From positions 2,498,501 through 2,562,500 of the forward strand of contig NZ_LT629775.1 in the NCBI RefSeq assembly GCF_900105395.1: 64,000 nt of DNA. The letters run 5' to 3'. The notes under the pieces are model-generated. The model did not search any database. It was not told the DNA's origin and saw only the letters and a list, made by a program, of their open reading frames with translations. Made by a program: the position numbers and the translations under genes. This document shows positions 1-8,438 of the stretch, in pieces. Each line of letters opens with the position of its first letter. Position 1 is the stretch's first letter. This stretch comes from Streptomyces sp. TLI_053 (GTDB lineage Bacteria; Actinomycetota; Actinomycetes; Streptomycetales; Streptomycetaceae).

Positions 1-2
1 GC

Positions 3-740
3 CACACCGCCACCTACACGCTGAAGGTGACGAGCACCCAGCCCGGCAACGACTTCTCGGTCGGCGTGAGCCCCGCCGCCGGTTCGGTCACCGCCGGTTC
101 CTCGGCGACCGCGACCGTCGGCACCACCGTGGTCTCCGGTTCGGCGCAGAACGTCGCCCTCACCGTCAGCGGCGCCCCGGCCGGCGTCACCGCCACCGTC
201 AACCCCGGTAGCGTCACCGCCGGCTCCTCGGCGACGCTGACCGTCGCCACCACCGCCGCCACCACCCCGGGCACCTACCCGCTCACGGTGACCGGCACCG
301 CCGCCTCCGGCAGCCACACCAGCACCTACACGCTGACCGTCACCGGCGTCACGCTGCCCGGCGGGCTCGTGAACGGCGGTCTGGAGACCGGCAGCCTCGG
401 CCCGTGGACCTGCCAGACCGGCGGCAGCGTGGTGAGCACCCCGGTCCACTCCGGCTCGTACGCGCTCCAGGCGGCGGCCAACGCGTCCCAGACCGGCCAG
501 TGCTCGCAGACCGTCACCCTGGCGCCGAACAAGGCCTACACCCTGACCGGCTGGGTCCAGGGCAGCTACGCCTACGTCGGCGTGAGCGGTGGCGCCACCG
601 GCTCCACCTGGACCAGCGCATCCGGCTGGACCAAGCTCAGCGTCCCGTTCACCACCGGCGCCTCCGGGACCGTGACCGTCTACCTGCACGGCTGGTACGG
701 CCAGGGCAGCGTCTACGGCGACGACTTCTCGATCGCCTGA
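3..740 (+). CDS. C-terminal part of a secreted multi-domain protein with Ig-like repeats and a carbohydrate-binding-like domain (5' end outside window)
   Basis: The frame is open from base 3 to the TGA at 738-740, so only the C-terminus of the gene is here. Two Ig-like/NEW3-like beta modules share the motif [11 protein letters not shown]-terminal module of about 125 residues begins [12 protein letters not shown] and ends DDFSIA, the usual look of a CBM4/9-type jelly roll on exported streptomycete hydrolases. The Thr/Ser/Gly-rich composition fits an exported protein. The catalytic domain (chitinase, protease or other) lies upstream and cannot be named from what is visible. A strong hairpin lies about 90 bases after the stop. 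Confidence 0.75.
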   Translation, partial: HTATYTLKVTSTQPGNDFSVGVSPAAGSVTAGSSATATVGTTVVSGSAQNVALTVSGAPAGVTATVNPGSVTAGSSATLTVATTAATTPGTYPLTVTGTAASGSHTSTYTLTVTGVTLPGGLVNGGLETGSLGPWTCQTGGSVVSTPVHSGSYALQAAANASQTGQCSQTVTLAPNKAYTLTGWVQGSYAYVGVSGGATGSTWTSASGWTKLSVPFTTGASGTVTVYLHGWYGQGSVYGDDFSIA

Positions 741-828
741 GCGTCCCTGAACGTCCCTGACGGCCTGACGGCCTGACGCTCCTGACGGAGCCCGACGGTT
801 CTCTACGGGACCTGACGGTTCCCGACCC

Positions 829-869
829 CCGCCGGGGTGCCACGACCAGCTGTCGTGGCACCCCGGCGG
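829..869. terminator. Bidirectional terminator hairpin, 18-bp perfect stem
   Basis: Arms 829-846 and 852-869 are perfectly complementary around the loop cagct. The hairpin sits between the converging ends of the secreted-protein gene (740) and the efflux gene (944), as expected for a shared terminator. The preceding stretch 745-825 is a loose run of ctgacg-like repeats. Confidence 0.85.
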
Positions 870-943
870 ACTGCGTCCGGCGGCTTCCGGGGCCGGGAAC
901 GACCGGGCGGGAGGCGGGCACCGCCGGACCGGCGCCGGACCGG

Positions 944-2296
944 CTACGCGGCGGCCGGCTCCGCCGCCTCGGCCGGAGCGGTCCGCGCGGGCCGCAGGAG
1001 CAGCAGGTAGGACGCGGCGGAGAGCACCGCGCAGCTGAGCACGACGACCGCGAGCAGCACCGCCGACGGGCTGCCGCCCAGGCTGCTGAGCGGGGCGACC
1101 ACGGCGCCGCAGAGGAAGGTGCCGGTGCCGAGGAGCGCGGAGGCGGAACCGGCGGACTGCGGGGCGACCAGACTCAGCGCGCGGGCGGCCGAGTTCGGCA
1201 GGACCATGCCGAGGCTGGCCATCATCACGAAGAGCGAGGCGCACACCGCGACCAGCCCGAGGTCCCAGACCGCCGTGACCAGGACCAGGGACACCCCGGC
1301 GGCGATCATCACCGCGAGGCCCGTGCGCATCAGCGCCCCCGCGGTGAACCGGGGCGCGAGGACCCGCCCGTTGAGCTGGGTGGCGCCGACGATCGCCACC
1401 GAGTTGAGCCCGAACAGCAGGCTGTAGGTCTGCGGCGACACGTGGTAGACGTGCTGGAGCACCACCGAGGAGCCGCTGATGTAGCCGAACAGCGCGCCGA
1501 AGGCGAAGGTGCTGGTCAGCAGCAACCCCAGGAACGGCAGGTTGCGCAGCAGCCCGCCCATGGTGCGCAGGGTGCTGCTCAGGCCGCCGCCGCGCCGGGC
1601 GGAGGCCGGGAGGGTCTCGCGCAGGGCGGCGAAGGCCACCAGGGTGAGGAGGAGGCCGAGGGCGGCCAGGGCGCCGAAGGTGCCGCGCCAGGAGGTGAAG
1701 CGCAGCATCTGGGCGCCGAAGAGCGGCGCCAGGATCGGGGCCAGGCCGGATATCAGGGTGATCGAGGCGAGGAAGCGGATCATCGCGACGCCCTCGAAGC
1801 GGTCGCGGGCGACGGCCCGGCCGATGACCAGTCCGGCGGCGCCCGCAGCGCCCTGGACGAAGCGTGCCGCGATCAGCACGGTCAGGTCGGGGGCGATCAC
1901 GCAGACGACGCTGGCGAGGGTGTAGACGACGAGTCCGACGAGCAGGGGCGGACGGCGCCCGAAGCGGTCACTGAGGGGACCGAAGATCAGCTGCCCGGCC
2001 GCCACACCGAACATCGAGAAGGTGAGGGTGAGCTGGACGGCGGCCGGTTCGGCCACGAGGTCCTCGGCGATCGCGGGCAGACCGGGCAGGTAGAGGTCGG
2101 TGGTGAGGGGGCCGAGAGCGACCAGACCGCCGAGGACGACGATGGCGGCACGGCCGCTCGCACCGGCGGCGGCAGATGCGTCGACGGCGGGTGCATCGGC
2201 GGCAGCGGCTTCGCCGGAAGTGGCATCGCCGGGAGTGGCGGGGACGGCGGGGGCGGTCGACGTGTCACCGGCAGAGCCGGCGGTCGGACCAGGCAT
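944..2296 (-). CDS. Bcr/CflA-type MFS multidrug efflux transporter
   Basis: The product is a 450-aa, 12-TM major facilitator of the drug:H+ antiporter-1 (Bcr/CflA) type. The family N-terminal motif GPLTTDLYLPGLPAIAEDL is present, as is the loop 2-3 motif DRFGRRPP. About 55 residues of Ala/Pro/Thr-rich cytoplasmic extension precede TM1. The ATG at 2296 was chosen because AGAGGAG lies five bases upstream; the frame is open further 5' but without a ribosome site. Drug export is inferred from family and the substrate is unknown. The gene stands alone and converges on the upstream gene through the hairpin at 829-869. Confidence 0.88.
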   Translation of the reverse strand: MPGPTAGSAGDTSTAPAVPATPGDATSGEAAAADAPAVDASAAAGASGRAAIVVLGGLVALGPLTTDLYLPGLPAIAEDLVAEPAAVQLTLTFSMFGVAAGQLIFGPLSDRFGRRPPLLVGLVVYTLASVVCVIAPDLTVLIAARFVQGAAGAAGLVIGRAVARDRFEGVAMIRFLASITLISGLAPILAPLFGAQMLRFTSWRGTFGALAALGLLLTLVAFAALRETLPASARRGGGLSSTLRTMGGLLRNLPFLGLLLTSTFAFGALFGYISGSSVVLQHVYHVSPQTYSLLFGLNSVAIVGATQLNGRVLAPRFTAGALMRTGLAVMIAAGVSLVLVTAVWDLGLVAVCASLFVMMASLGMVLPNSAARALSLVAPQSAGSASALLGTGTFLCGAVVAPLSSLGGSPSAVLLAVVVLSCAVLSAASYLLLLRPARTAPAEAAEPAAA

Positions 2297-2503
2297 GGGG
2301 CTCCTCTCGGAACGAGCACGGCGATCGTGCTCGCTCCGTCCTACCCCAGTGCCCCGGGCCACCGACAGCCGGGGCGGCCGCCCGGACCATTTCACCGCCG
2401 GGTGGACGGGCCGCCCCGACGGCCCGCAAGCGTCCGCGAGCACCCGCGAGCACCGGCAAGCGCCCGGAGCGGCCGGGCGCGGGCGGCCCCGGGGCGGGGG
2501 ACG

Positions 2504-2983
2504 TCAGCGCGCGGGCTTCTCGGCGCGCAGGGCGGCCTGCACCGCGGCGCCGTCCTGCCAGGCGTAGAGCTGGTTGCCGGTCAGGGTGACCTTGTAGTGG
2601 CCGCAGGAGCCGGTGACCTTCGAGGTGATCCCCGCCGGGAACCAGCCCGCCTTGAGCGTGACCGGCGCCAGGTGGTTGCCCTTGGTGGGCTCGGTGGTCG
2701 TGCAGCCGGCGGGCAGCCGGCCCTCGGGGACGGTGGCGCGCAGCAGCCGGTCGTCGCCGGTGGTGGACATCAGGTAGCGGACCGAGGAGGCGTTGTCGGG
2801 CAGCCAGGTCGGCATCGAGCGGCGGTCGGCCTTGGCCTCGCTGCCGCTGGCGTAGCTGGCCTGCTCCTGGTGCCGGCCGTCGTACCACTCGGCGACCCTC
2901 GGCCCGACCGCCACGGTGGCGACGGCGGCGGCCATGCCCGTGCCGACCACGCCGATTGCGATCTTGCCCGCGATGCCGTTCAT
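2504..2983 (-). CDS. Hypothetical membrane-anchored protein
   Basis: This is a 159-aa product with one N-terminal hydrophobic segment (about residues 7-27, Ala/Val/Gly-rich). A soluble remainder follows that holds two cysteines, in GCTTTEP and GSCGHYKV, possibly a disulfide outside the membrane. GGAGAGG lies upstream of the ATG at 2983. No family was recognised. The gene lies between the efflux gene and a phosphodiesterase on the same strand but with gaps of over 200 bases on both sides, so it is probably a single transcript. Confidence 0.6.
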   Translation of the reverse strand: MNGIAGKIAIGVVGTGMAAAVATVAVGPRVAEWYDGRHQEQASYASGSEAKADRRSMPTWLPDNASSVRYLMSTTGDDRLLRATVPEGRLPAGCTTTEPTKGNHLAPVTLKAGWFPAGITSKVTGSCGHYKVTLTGNQLYAWQDGAAVQAALRAEKPAR

Positions 2984-3434
2984 GCCGGTGTGTCCTCTCC
3001 TGCGCCCTGCTGCTCAGCGTCCGGTCCCGTGCACCCCGTCGGGGCTGGGGACCGGCTCCCCGTTGTCTTCCATCCTGGTGGGCACCGGGGTGCCGGGGCG
3101 TCACCAGGAGGTCTTGATCCACCGCCGTCCTTGGGGGGTACGACCTCCACCTTGAGAGGTACACGGGGCCGACCGGTCTCGGGGTTCACCCCGGACGAGC
3201 CTGGCCCGGGACCGGTCGGCGCGCAGCCCGGTCGGGGCCGCCCGGGTGCCGCGACGGCGTGTCGCTCACCCGGTCGCCGGACGGCCCGGCCCGGACGGCC
3301 CGGCCCGGACGGCCCGGGGCGGACGGCCCGGGGCGGGCGGTCCGGGCCGGGCGGTCCGGCGTTCCGGTGACGGGTCGGGCGGTGACGGGCCGGTCGGTGG
3401 GGGCCGGTCGGTGGGGGCCGGTCGGCGACCGGTG
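2984..3434. other. 451-base non-coding gap with GC-rich tandem repeats
   Basis: No convincing gene was seen on either strand. Bases 3281-3345 repeat the unit ggacggcccggccc with variations. Bases 3365-3430 repeat gggccggtcggtgg. This is slippage-prone DNA between two same-strand genes. It presumably also holds the promoter of the 2504-2983 gene, but no clear -10/-35 pair was found. Confidence 0.5.
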
Positions 3435-4313
3435 TCAGGCCGCCGCGGTCGCCGGCACGGCGACCGGGAAGGGCCGGCCGTCCAGGGTCCAGTGCGGGTC
3501 GATCGGCCGGCCGAGGGCGGCGTAGACCTGGGCCGCGACATCGGGGTGGCGGATCTCCCCGGTGGGCGGGGCGGCGGGGATGCCCGGTCCGGCGCAGGCC
3601 ACCCAGGCGGTGCGCTCCTCGACGGTCCGCCCGCCGTGGCCGCCGCCGTCGACGTGGCCGTGGTCGGTGACGACGATGACCGTCCAGGCCTCCTCGGCGC
3701 GGCCGGGCCGGGCGCGTACCGCGTCCAGGAGCCGGCCGAGACGCTCGTCGGCGGCGCGCATCGAGGCGCGGTACTCCTCGCCGCAGCCGAGGAAGTGGGC
3801 GGTCTCGTCGACGGCGCCGAGGTAGACGAAGGAGGCTTCCGGGTCGGCGTGGCGCAGCACGTCCACGGCCTCCCGGGTGACCTCCTCGTCGACGGCCTCC
3901 CACGCCTCGGGGGTGTCCTCGGCGGGGGCGACGTAGCAGAGGCGGCCGGGCGCGCGGAACAGCGGTCCGCCGGACTCGCCGATCACCAGCGGGTCCCAGC
4001 CGGCCGCGACGAAGGTGCGGCGCCGGTCGCCGCGGGCCAGCCGGGTGGTGAAGTCGGGGAAGACGTCGAGCCGGTTGCCGCCGAGGTGGTTGCCCCAGAC
4101 GCCGTGCTTGGCGGGCTCCACACCGGTCACGATGGTGGCCCAGCACGGTCCGGACATGGTGGGGGTGGAGTCCGCCACCGTCACGGGCGCCAGGAAGCCG
4201 GCCTCGGCGACCTCCGCGAGCCTCGGCATCGGGACCTGGTCCAGCAGGTCGTACCGGACGCCGTCGATCCCGACGACGAGGACCCGGGGGCGCGGCAGCG
4301 GCGGTGTGGACAT
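3435..4313 (-). CDS. Type I phosphodiesterase / nucleotide pyrophosphatase family protein
   Basis: A 292-aa alkaline-phosphatase-superfamily enzyme. Two-metal signatures are visible: VVGIDGVRYD near the N-terminus, a nucleophile Thr in DSTPTMSGPCW, GAVDETAH in the middle and VVTDHGH with a following GGHGG near the C-terminus. The reaction is expected to be phosphodiester or phosphonate hydrolysis; the substrate is unknown. No signal peptide, so probably cytoplasmic. The start at 4313 (MSTPPLPRPRVLVVGIDG) was preferred over the longer frame because homologues begin just before the first metal motif and AAAGGAA lies upstream, although its spacing of about 11 bases is long. Confidence 0.82.
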   Translation of the reverse strand: MSTPPLPRPRVLVVGIDGVRYDLLDQVPMPRLAEVAEAGFLAPVTVADSTPTMSGPCWATIVTGVEPAKHGVWGNHLGGNRLDVFPDFTTRLARGDRRRTFVAAGWDPLVIGESGGPLFRAPGRLCYVAPAEDTPEAWEAVDEEVTREAVDVLRHADPEASFVYLGAVDETAHFLGCGEEYRASMRAADERLGRLLDAVRARPGRAEEAWTVIVVTDHGHVDGGGHGGRTVEERTAWVACAGPGIPAAPPTGEIRHPDVAAQVYAALGRPIDPHWTLDGRPFPVAVPATAAA

Positions 4314-4490
4314 GAGCGGGGCGGTTCCTTTCGCGGTGCGGGTGCCGACCGTGCCCGCACCGGGGCGGGCGGCGGCGACCGGATCATGCTCCACCGCCCG
4401 CCGAACCGCGGGGTTGCCTCCCGGCCAACACCGGATGTCCTGACCGTGTCCGGACGGCGCCGTTCCGCGTCGGCCGGCCCCGGCCGGGGG

Positions 4491-4919
4491 TCAGCCCTGC
4501 GGGCGGAACTCGTGCACGACCTCGATGCGGCCGACGATGTGCCGGTTGAACTCCGCCAGCTCCTCGGCCGGCACCCAGAGCTCCAGGATGGTGCGGCCGC
4601 CCGCCCGGCGGACGGGGTAGCGGCTCAGGAACGCGGTCTCCACCTCGAAGCGGGTGACGTAACCGCTCCCGGAGGCGGGCACGTTCCAGTCCCGCGCGAT
4701 GCGGATCGCGTAGTCCTCGTTCAGCACCGGGTAGAAGATCGGCTGGTCCGGCAGGCGCGGCGGCCAGGCCCGCCAGTCGGCGGCCGCGACCAGGGCCAGC
4801 TCCTTCGGGCCGGTGGGACGCCACAGCGTGGTGGTCGGCACGGCGTGCTGCACGGCGGAGGCGGTCGGGACGGCAACGGTGGTCGCGGTGCTCGGGGGTC
4901 GGTTCGTCGGGCCGTTCAT
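4491..4919 (-). CDS. Small conserved protein of the 'ADP-ribosylation/crystallin J1' annotation group
   Basis: The conserved body begins at TTTLWRPTGPKELALV and contains LPDQPIFYPVLNEDYA and WVPAEELAEFNRHIVG. This pattern is common in actinomycete proteins often labelled ADP-ribosylation/crystallin J1, although no ADP-ribosylglycohydrolase catalytic motif is present. The biochemical role is unknown. The start is uncertain: ATGs at 4919 and 4937 are both possible, neither has a good ribosome site, and both lie inside a 14-bp inverted repeat. The first 30 or so residues are Thr/Ala/Val-rich and not part of the conserved body. Confidence 0.65.
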   Translation of the reverse strand: MNGPTNRPPSTATTVAVPTASAVQHAVPTTTLWRPTGPKELALVAAADWRAWPPRLPDQPIFYPVLNEDYAIRIARDWNVPASGSGYVTRFEVETAFLSRYPVRRAGGRTILELWVPAEELAEFNRHIVGRIEVVHEFRPQG

Positions 4920-4947
4920 GGGCACGAAAATAGCCATGAACGGCCCG
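4908..4947. promoter_or_regulatory. 14-bp inverted repeat over the start region of the crystallin J1-like gene
   Basis: Arms 4908-4921 and 4934-4947 are perfectly complementary around 12 bases that include aaaatag, an A/T-rich patch unusual here. Each arm contains one of the two candidate ATG codons. It could be an operator or an RNA hairpin that hides the start. Confidence 0.5.
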
Positions 4948-4992
4948 GACGGGTACCGGTTTTCGCCCGGTGCCGGGCGCTCGTCGGCCGGG

Positions 4993-6183
4993 TCAGTGGT
5001 ACGCGGACTCGCCGGTGATCGCCTCGCCGAGGACGAGGGTGTGGATCTCGCCGGTGCCCTCGTAGGTGAGCACCGACTCCAGGTTGTTGGCGTGCCGCAG
5101 CACCGGGTACTCGGTGGTGATGCCGTTGGCGCCGAGCACGGTGCGGGCGCTGCGGGCGATCTCCAGCGCGGCCCGGACGTTGTTGAGCTTGCCGAAGCTG
5201 ACGTGCGCCGGGCGCGCCGCGCCCTCGTCCTTGAGCCGGCCGATCCGCAGCGCGACCAGGTACGCCTTCTCGACCTCCAGCATCATCTCGACCAGCTTCT
5301 GCTGGGTGAGCTGGAAGCCGGCGATCGGGCGGCCGAACTGGACCCGGCTCTTCGCGTAGTCCAGGGCGGCGGTGTAGCAGTCGCGGGCTGCGCCGACGGT
5401 GCCCCAGAGGATGCCGTAGCGGGCCTCGTTGAGTGAGGACAGCGGTCCGCGCAGCCCCGTGACGCCGGGCAGCACGGCGTCGGCCGGCAGCACCACCTCG
5501 TCGAAGGCGAGCTCGCTGGTCACCGAGGCGCGCAGGGACAGCTTGCCGTGCACGTCGGTGACGGTGAAGCCGGGCATGCCGGGTTCGACCAGGAAGCCCC
5601 GGACGCCGTCATCGGTCTGCGCCCAGACCACCGCGACGTCGGACAGCGAGCCGTTGGTGATCCACATCTTGGAGCCGGAGAGCACCCAGTCCGCGCCCTC
5701 GCCGGCGCCCTTGCGGCGGGCGCGGGTGCGCATGTTGGCGGGGTCGGAGCCGAAGTCCGGTTCGGTGAGGGCGAAGCAGCCGATCAGTTCGCCGGCGGCG
5801 AGGCCGGGCAGCCAGCGCTGCTTCTGCTCCTCCGATCCGAACGCGTGGATGGAGCGCATCGCGAGCGAGCCCTGGACGGAGACGAAGCTGCGCAGTCCCG
5901 AGTCGGCGGCCTCCAGTTCCATGCAGGCGACCCCGTAGGCGACGGCGGTCGAGCCCGCGCAGCCGTAGCCGTCGAGGTGCATGCCGAGCACGCCGAGGGC
6001 GCCGAGTTCGGGGGCGAGTTCGCGGGCGGGGAAGACCCCGCGCTCGAACCAGTCGCCGATGTGCGGGCGGATCCGGTCCTCGGTGAACTTCCGCACGGTG
6101 TCGCGGACGAGCCGCTCCTCGTCGGTGAGCAGGTCACCGACGGCGAGCAGGTCGGCGGGGTCGATCCTGGTCGGCTTCGCCAT
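4993..6183 (-). CDS. gcdH: Glutaryl-CoA dehydrogenase-like acyl-CoA dehydrogenase
   Basis: A 396-aa flavoprotein of the acyl-CoA dehydrogenase family, closest in motif pattern to glutaryl-CoA dehydrogenase (oxidative decarboxylation of glutaryl-CoA to crotonyl-CoA in lysine/tryptophan breakdown). Seen: GLRSFVSVQGSLAM with the substrate-binding Arg, GCFALTEPDFGSDP at the FAD site, ANGITTEYPV, and YEGTGEIH with catalytic Glu375. These match the human GCDH pattern (YEGTHDIH). AAGGAG six bases before the ATG at 6183 fixes the start. The gene is monocistronic, divergent from an acetyltransferase gene. A general short-chain acyl-CoA dehydrogenase is the alternative. Confidence 0.88.
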   Translation of the reverse strand: MAKPTRIDPADLLAVGDLLTDEERLVRDTVRKFTEDRIRPHIGDWFERGVFPARELAPELGALGVLGMHLDGYGCAGSTAVAYGVACMELEAADSGLRSFVSVQGSLAMRSIHAFGSEEQKQRWLPGLAAGELIGCFALTEPDFGSDPANMRTRARRKGAGEGADWVLSGSKMWITNGSLSDVAVVWAQTDDGVRGFLVEPGMPGFTVTDVHGKLSLRASVTSELAFDEVVLPADAVLPGVTGLRGPLSSLNEARYGILWGTVGAARDCYTAALDYAKSRVQFGRPIAGFQLTQQKLVEMMLEVEKAYLVALRIGRLKDEGAARPAHVSFGKLNNVRAALEIARSARTVLGANGITTEYPVLRHANNLESVLTYEGTGEIHTLVLGEAITGESAYH

Positions 6184-6307
6184 TGAAGCTCCTTGTAGTC
6201 TCGGCGGCGCGGACCGGTCGGGGCGTCGGGACCGGTGGCGGCGTTGGGTACCGGCGAGTATTGCGCACCGGCCGCCTCCCGGGGCCGTCGGGAACGAGGG
6301 AGTGAGC

Positions 6308-6877
6308 ATGTACACAGTCCGGCCGGTGACGGCGGAGGAACTGCTCGGCGCCGCCGAGCGGCTGGGCGGGCTGCTGGCGGACACCGTCGACGGCGGCGCC
6401 TCCGTCGGCTTCCTCGCTCCGCTCGACCCCGGCACGGCGGCCGACTGGTGGCGGGCGCTGGCCCCGGACGTCGGGGCGGGGCGGCTGCTGCTCTGGGTCG
6501 CGCACCCGGAGGCGGGTACCGGTTCCGGGTCCGGGTCGGGGCGGCGGATCGCGGGCACGGTGCAGCTGCGGCCGGCGTCGACCGCCAACGGCCGGCACCG
6601 GGCGGAGGTGGCCAAGTTGATGGTCCACCGGGCGGACCGGGGCCACGGACTGGCCGGCCGGCTGCTGGCGGCTCTGGAGGAGGAGGCCGTCGGGCGCGGG
6701 ATCCGGACCCTGGTGCTCGACACCGAGACGGACAGCCCCGCCGAACGGCTGTACGCGGCGGCGGGCTGGACCAGGGTCGGCACGGTGCCGGACTTCGCGA
6801 CCGACCCGGCGGGGGTGCCGCACGCGACCACCGTCTTCTACAAGGCGCTGCGGGCGGCCGGCTCCCCCGGGCGCTGA
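6308..6877 (+). CDS. GNAT-family N-acetyltransferase
   Basis: A 189-aa GNAT fold. The acetyl-CoA binding region reads KLMVHRADRGHGLAGRLL, the motif A pattern (R/Q-x-x-G-x-G/A), with LVLDTETDSPAERLYAAAGW in motif B. A short GSGSGSG linker interrupts the N-terminal half. GAGGGAG precedes the ATG at 6308. Substrate is unknown; such stand-alone GNATs acetylate amines on small molecules or protein N-termini. The 124-base gap to the divergent gcdH-like gene should hold both promoters. Confidence 0.85.
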   Translation: MYTVRPVTAEELLGAAERLGGLLADTVDGGASVGFLAPLDPGTAADWWRALAPDVGAGRLLLWVAHPEAGTGSGSGSGRRIAGTVQLRPASTANGRHRAEVAKLMVHRADRGHGLAGRLLAALEEEAVGRGIRTLVLDTETDSPAERLYAAAGWTRVGTVPDFATDPAGVPHATTVFYKALRAAGSPGR

Positions 6878-6935
6878 GCGGTCGCGTCGCTACGATGACC
6901 GCTTCTCGCTCGGACGAGTGACAGAGGGGTGGACC

Positions 6936-7271
6936 GTGGGACGTTGGGCCGTGGTGGTCGAGGAGACCGAGGGCATCGGGGAGCACCGGATCTGGGGCAG
7001 CAAGGTGCTCGCCGAGGTGACCGGCACCCGGGAGGACGCCGTCGCCGAACTGCGGCGGCTCGTCCCCGCCTACGCCCCGCAGCACCCGTTCAACGCCCGG
7101 CGGCGCAGGCTGCTGCGGGACGGCGACAGCTACCTGCTGATCCTTCAGGGGAGCATGCGGGACTACCACTGCGTGTTCAAGGTGTGGGAGCTGCTGTGGG
7201 ACAGCAAGCACCCCGAGGTGCAGCAGGAGCGGCTCGCGGCGGCCGAGGCCCGGGAGGCGGAGGCGGGCTGA
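6936..7271 (+). CDS. Conserved hypothetical protein
   Basis: A 111-aa soluble product rich in Arg and Glu, with no transmembrane segment and no recognised motif beyond a C-terminal Glu/Ala-rich helix. The GTG at 6936 (VGRWAVVVEE) was chosen because GAGGGG lies 7-9 bases upstream; an in-frame GTG at 6918 has no ribosome site. It follows the acetyltransferase by 58 bases on the same strand, so cotranscription is possible. It converges on azlD only 22 bases away. Confidence 0.6.
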   Translation: MGRWAVVVEETEGIGEHRIWGSKVLAEVTGTREDAVAELRRLVPAYAPQHPFNARRRRLLRDGDSYLLILQGSMRDYHCVFKVWELLWDSKHPEVQQERLAAAEAREAEAG

Positions 7272-7293
7272 CGCCCGCGTCCCCCGCGGGGCC

Positions 7294-7602
7294 TCAGGCG
7301 ACCCCGCACAGCCGCAGCAGCGCCGTGGTCCCGGCGGCCGCCACCACGACGAGCGGGAAGGGCGCGCGCCGCAGCGCGAGGACACCGGCGACCAGGACGC
7401 CGGCCGGCCGGGCCCAGCCCGCGAAGTCGTTGCCCGCGGTGAGTGCGCCGGTCGCGGTCAGGGCGACCAGCAGGACGGCGGCGGCCACGGCGAGCAGGTG
7501 GCGCAGCCGGTCCGAGACGGTGAGGCGGCTGCCGAGCAGGGGGCCGGCCAGCCGGAACGCGTAGGTGCCGGCGGCCAGCAGGAGGATGGCGAGCAGGGAC
7601 AT
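7294..7602 (-). CDS. azlD: AzlD-type branched-chain amino acid export subunit
   Basis: A 102-aa, four-TM protein of the AzlD family, the small partner of AzlC; together they form an exporter of branched-chain amino acids. It begins MSLLAILLLAAGTYAFRLAGP, and RLTVSDRLRHLL follows. The start codon shares one base with the azlC stop (TGATG on the minus strand), with GAGGAGG upstream inside azlC, so translation is coupled. Confidence 0.88.
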   Translation of the reverse strand: MSLLAILLLAAGTYAFRLAGPLLGSRLTVSDRLRHLLAVAAAVLLVALTATGALTAGNDFAGWARPAGVLVAGVLALRRAPFPLVVVAAAGTTALLRLCGVA

Positions 7603-8369
7603 CAGTGGACCTCCTCGGCGAGCGGGCGGGGCTCACCCTCGGCAGCGGCGGCAGCGGCGGCAGCGGTGTCGCCGGCGGTGTCGGCAGCGGTGTCGCCGGC
7701 GCCGTCGGGGCGGCCCGCGAACAGCAGCCCGGCCAGGGCGAGCAGCACCGGCAGGCCTGCCGGGACGAACGGGGTAGCGGCCACGGCGACGGCGGCGCCG
7801 GTCAGGGCGGCGGTGCGGGTGCGGCGGTCGGTGAGCGAGGGCAGTACGAGCGCGAGCAGGACGGCGGGGAAGGCCGCGTCCAGTCCGAGCGCGTCGGTGT
7901 CGCCGATGAGTCCGCCAGCCAGCGCGCCGACCAGGACGGAGGCGTTCCAGATCACGAAGAGGGCGAGGCCGCACACCCAGTACGCGGCCCGGCGCCGTCG
8001 CGGGTCGGCCTGGAGCAGGGTGAAGGCGACCGACTCGTCGGTGAGCAGCTGCGCGCCGAGCAGCCGCCGCCACACCGGGCCGTCGAGGGTGTCCGCGACG
8101 GTGAAGCCGAAGGGCAGCAGCCGGGCGTTGAGGACGAGACCGGTGACCACGGCGGCGAGCGCGCCGCCGCCGGAGAGCGCGATGCCGACGGCGGCGAACT
8201 GGGAGCCCCCGGCGAAGACGAGGACGGACATGGCGACCGGGACCCAGATCGGGAGGCCGCCGGAGACGGAGATCGCCCCGAACGAGGCGCCGACCAGGGC
8301 GTCCGCGAGGCACACCAGGGCGATGTCGCGGAGCGTGGCACGTTCGAGGGTTCGGAGGAGCGAACGCAT
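7602..8369 (-). CDS. azlC: AzlC-type branched-chain amino acid exporter
   Basis: A 255-aa membrane protein of the AzlC/YgaZ family with about seven TM helices. Family stretches include GASFGAISVSGGLPIW, VFAGGSQFAA, NARLLPFGF and LLTDESVAFTL. It exports branched-chain amino acids or analogues together with AzlD. The C-terminus ends in an Ala run. The gene is divergent from an XRE-cupin regulator across about 70 bases carrying repeated gcgaacgc elements. That is the usual arrangement for azlCD repressed by a neighbouring XRE-cupin protein. Confidence 0.9.
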   Translation of the reverse strand: MRSLLRTLERATLRDIALVCLADALVGASFGAISVSGGLPIWVPVAMSVLVFAGGSQFAAVGIALSGGGALAAVVTGLVLNARLLPFGFTVADTLDGPVWRRLLGAQLLTDESVAFTLLQADPRRRRAAYWVCGLALFVIWNASVLVGALAGGLIGDTDALGLDAAFPAVLLALVLPSLTDRRTRTAALTGAAVAVAATPFVPAGLPVLLALAGLLFAGRPDGAGDTAADTAGDTAAAAAAAAEGEPRPLAEEVH

Positions 8370-8436
8370 GTCCAGTAGAGTGAACCCAAAGGGTGTCGTT
8401 CGTCAAGGCGAACGCATGGACCTGTGGAGCGAACGC
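8360..8436. promoter_or_regulatory. Repeated gcgaacgc elements between azlC and its likely regulator
   Basis: The sequence gcgaacgcatg occurs at 8360-8370 and again at 8408-8418, and gcgaacgc a third time at 8429-8436. The second copy forms an inverted repeat with cgttcg at 8398-8403 (cgttcg-N5-cgaacg). This is a plausible operator set for the XRE-cupin regulator controlling itself and azlCD. Confidence 0.5.
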
Positions 8437-8438
8437 TG

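Noticed and set aside
3281..3430. Possible small gene in the GC-rich repeat tract
   Set aside because: All frames are simple repeats of Gly/Arg/Pro/Asp without start signals.
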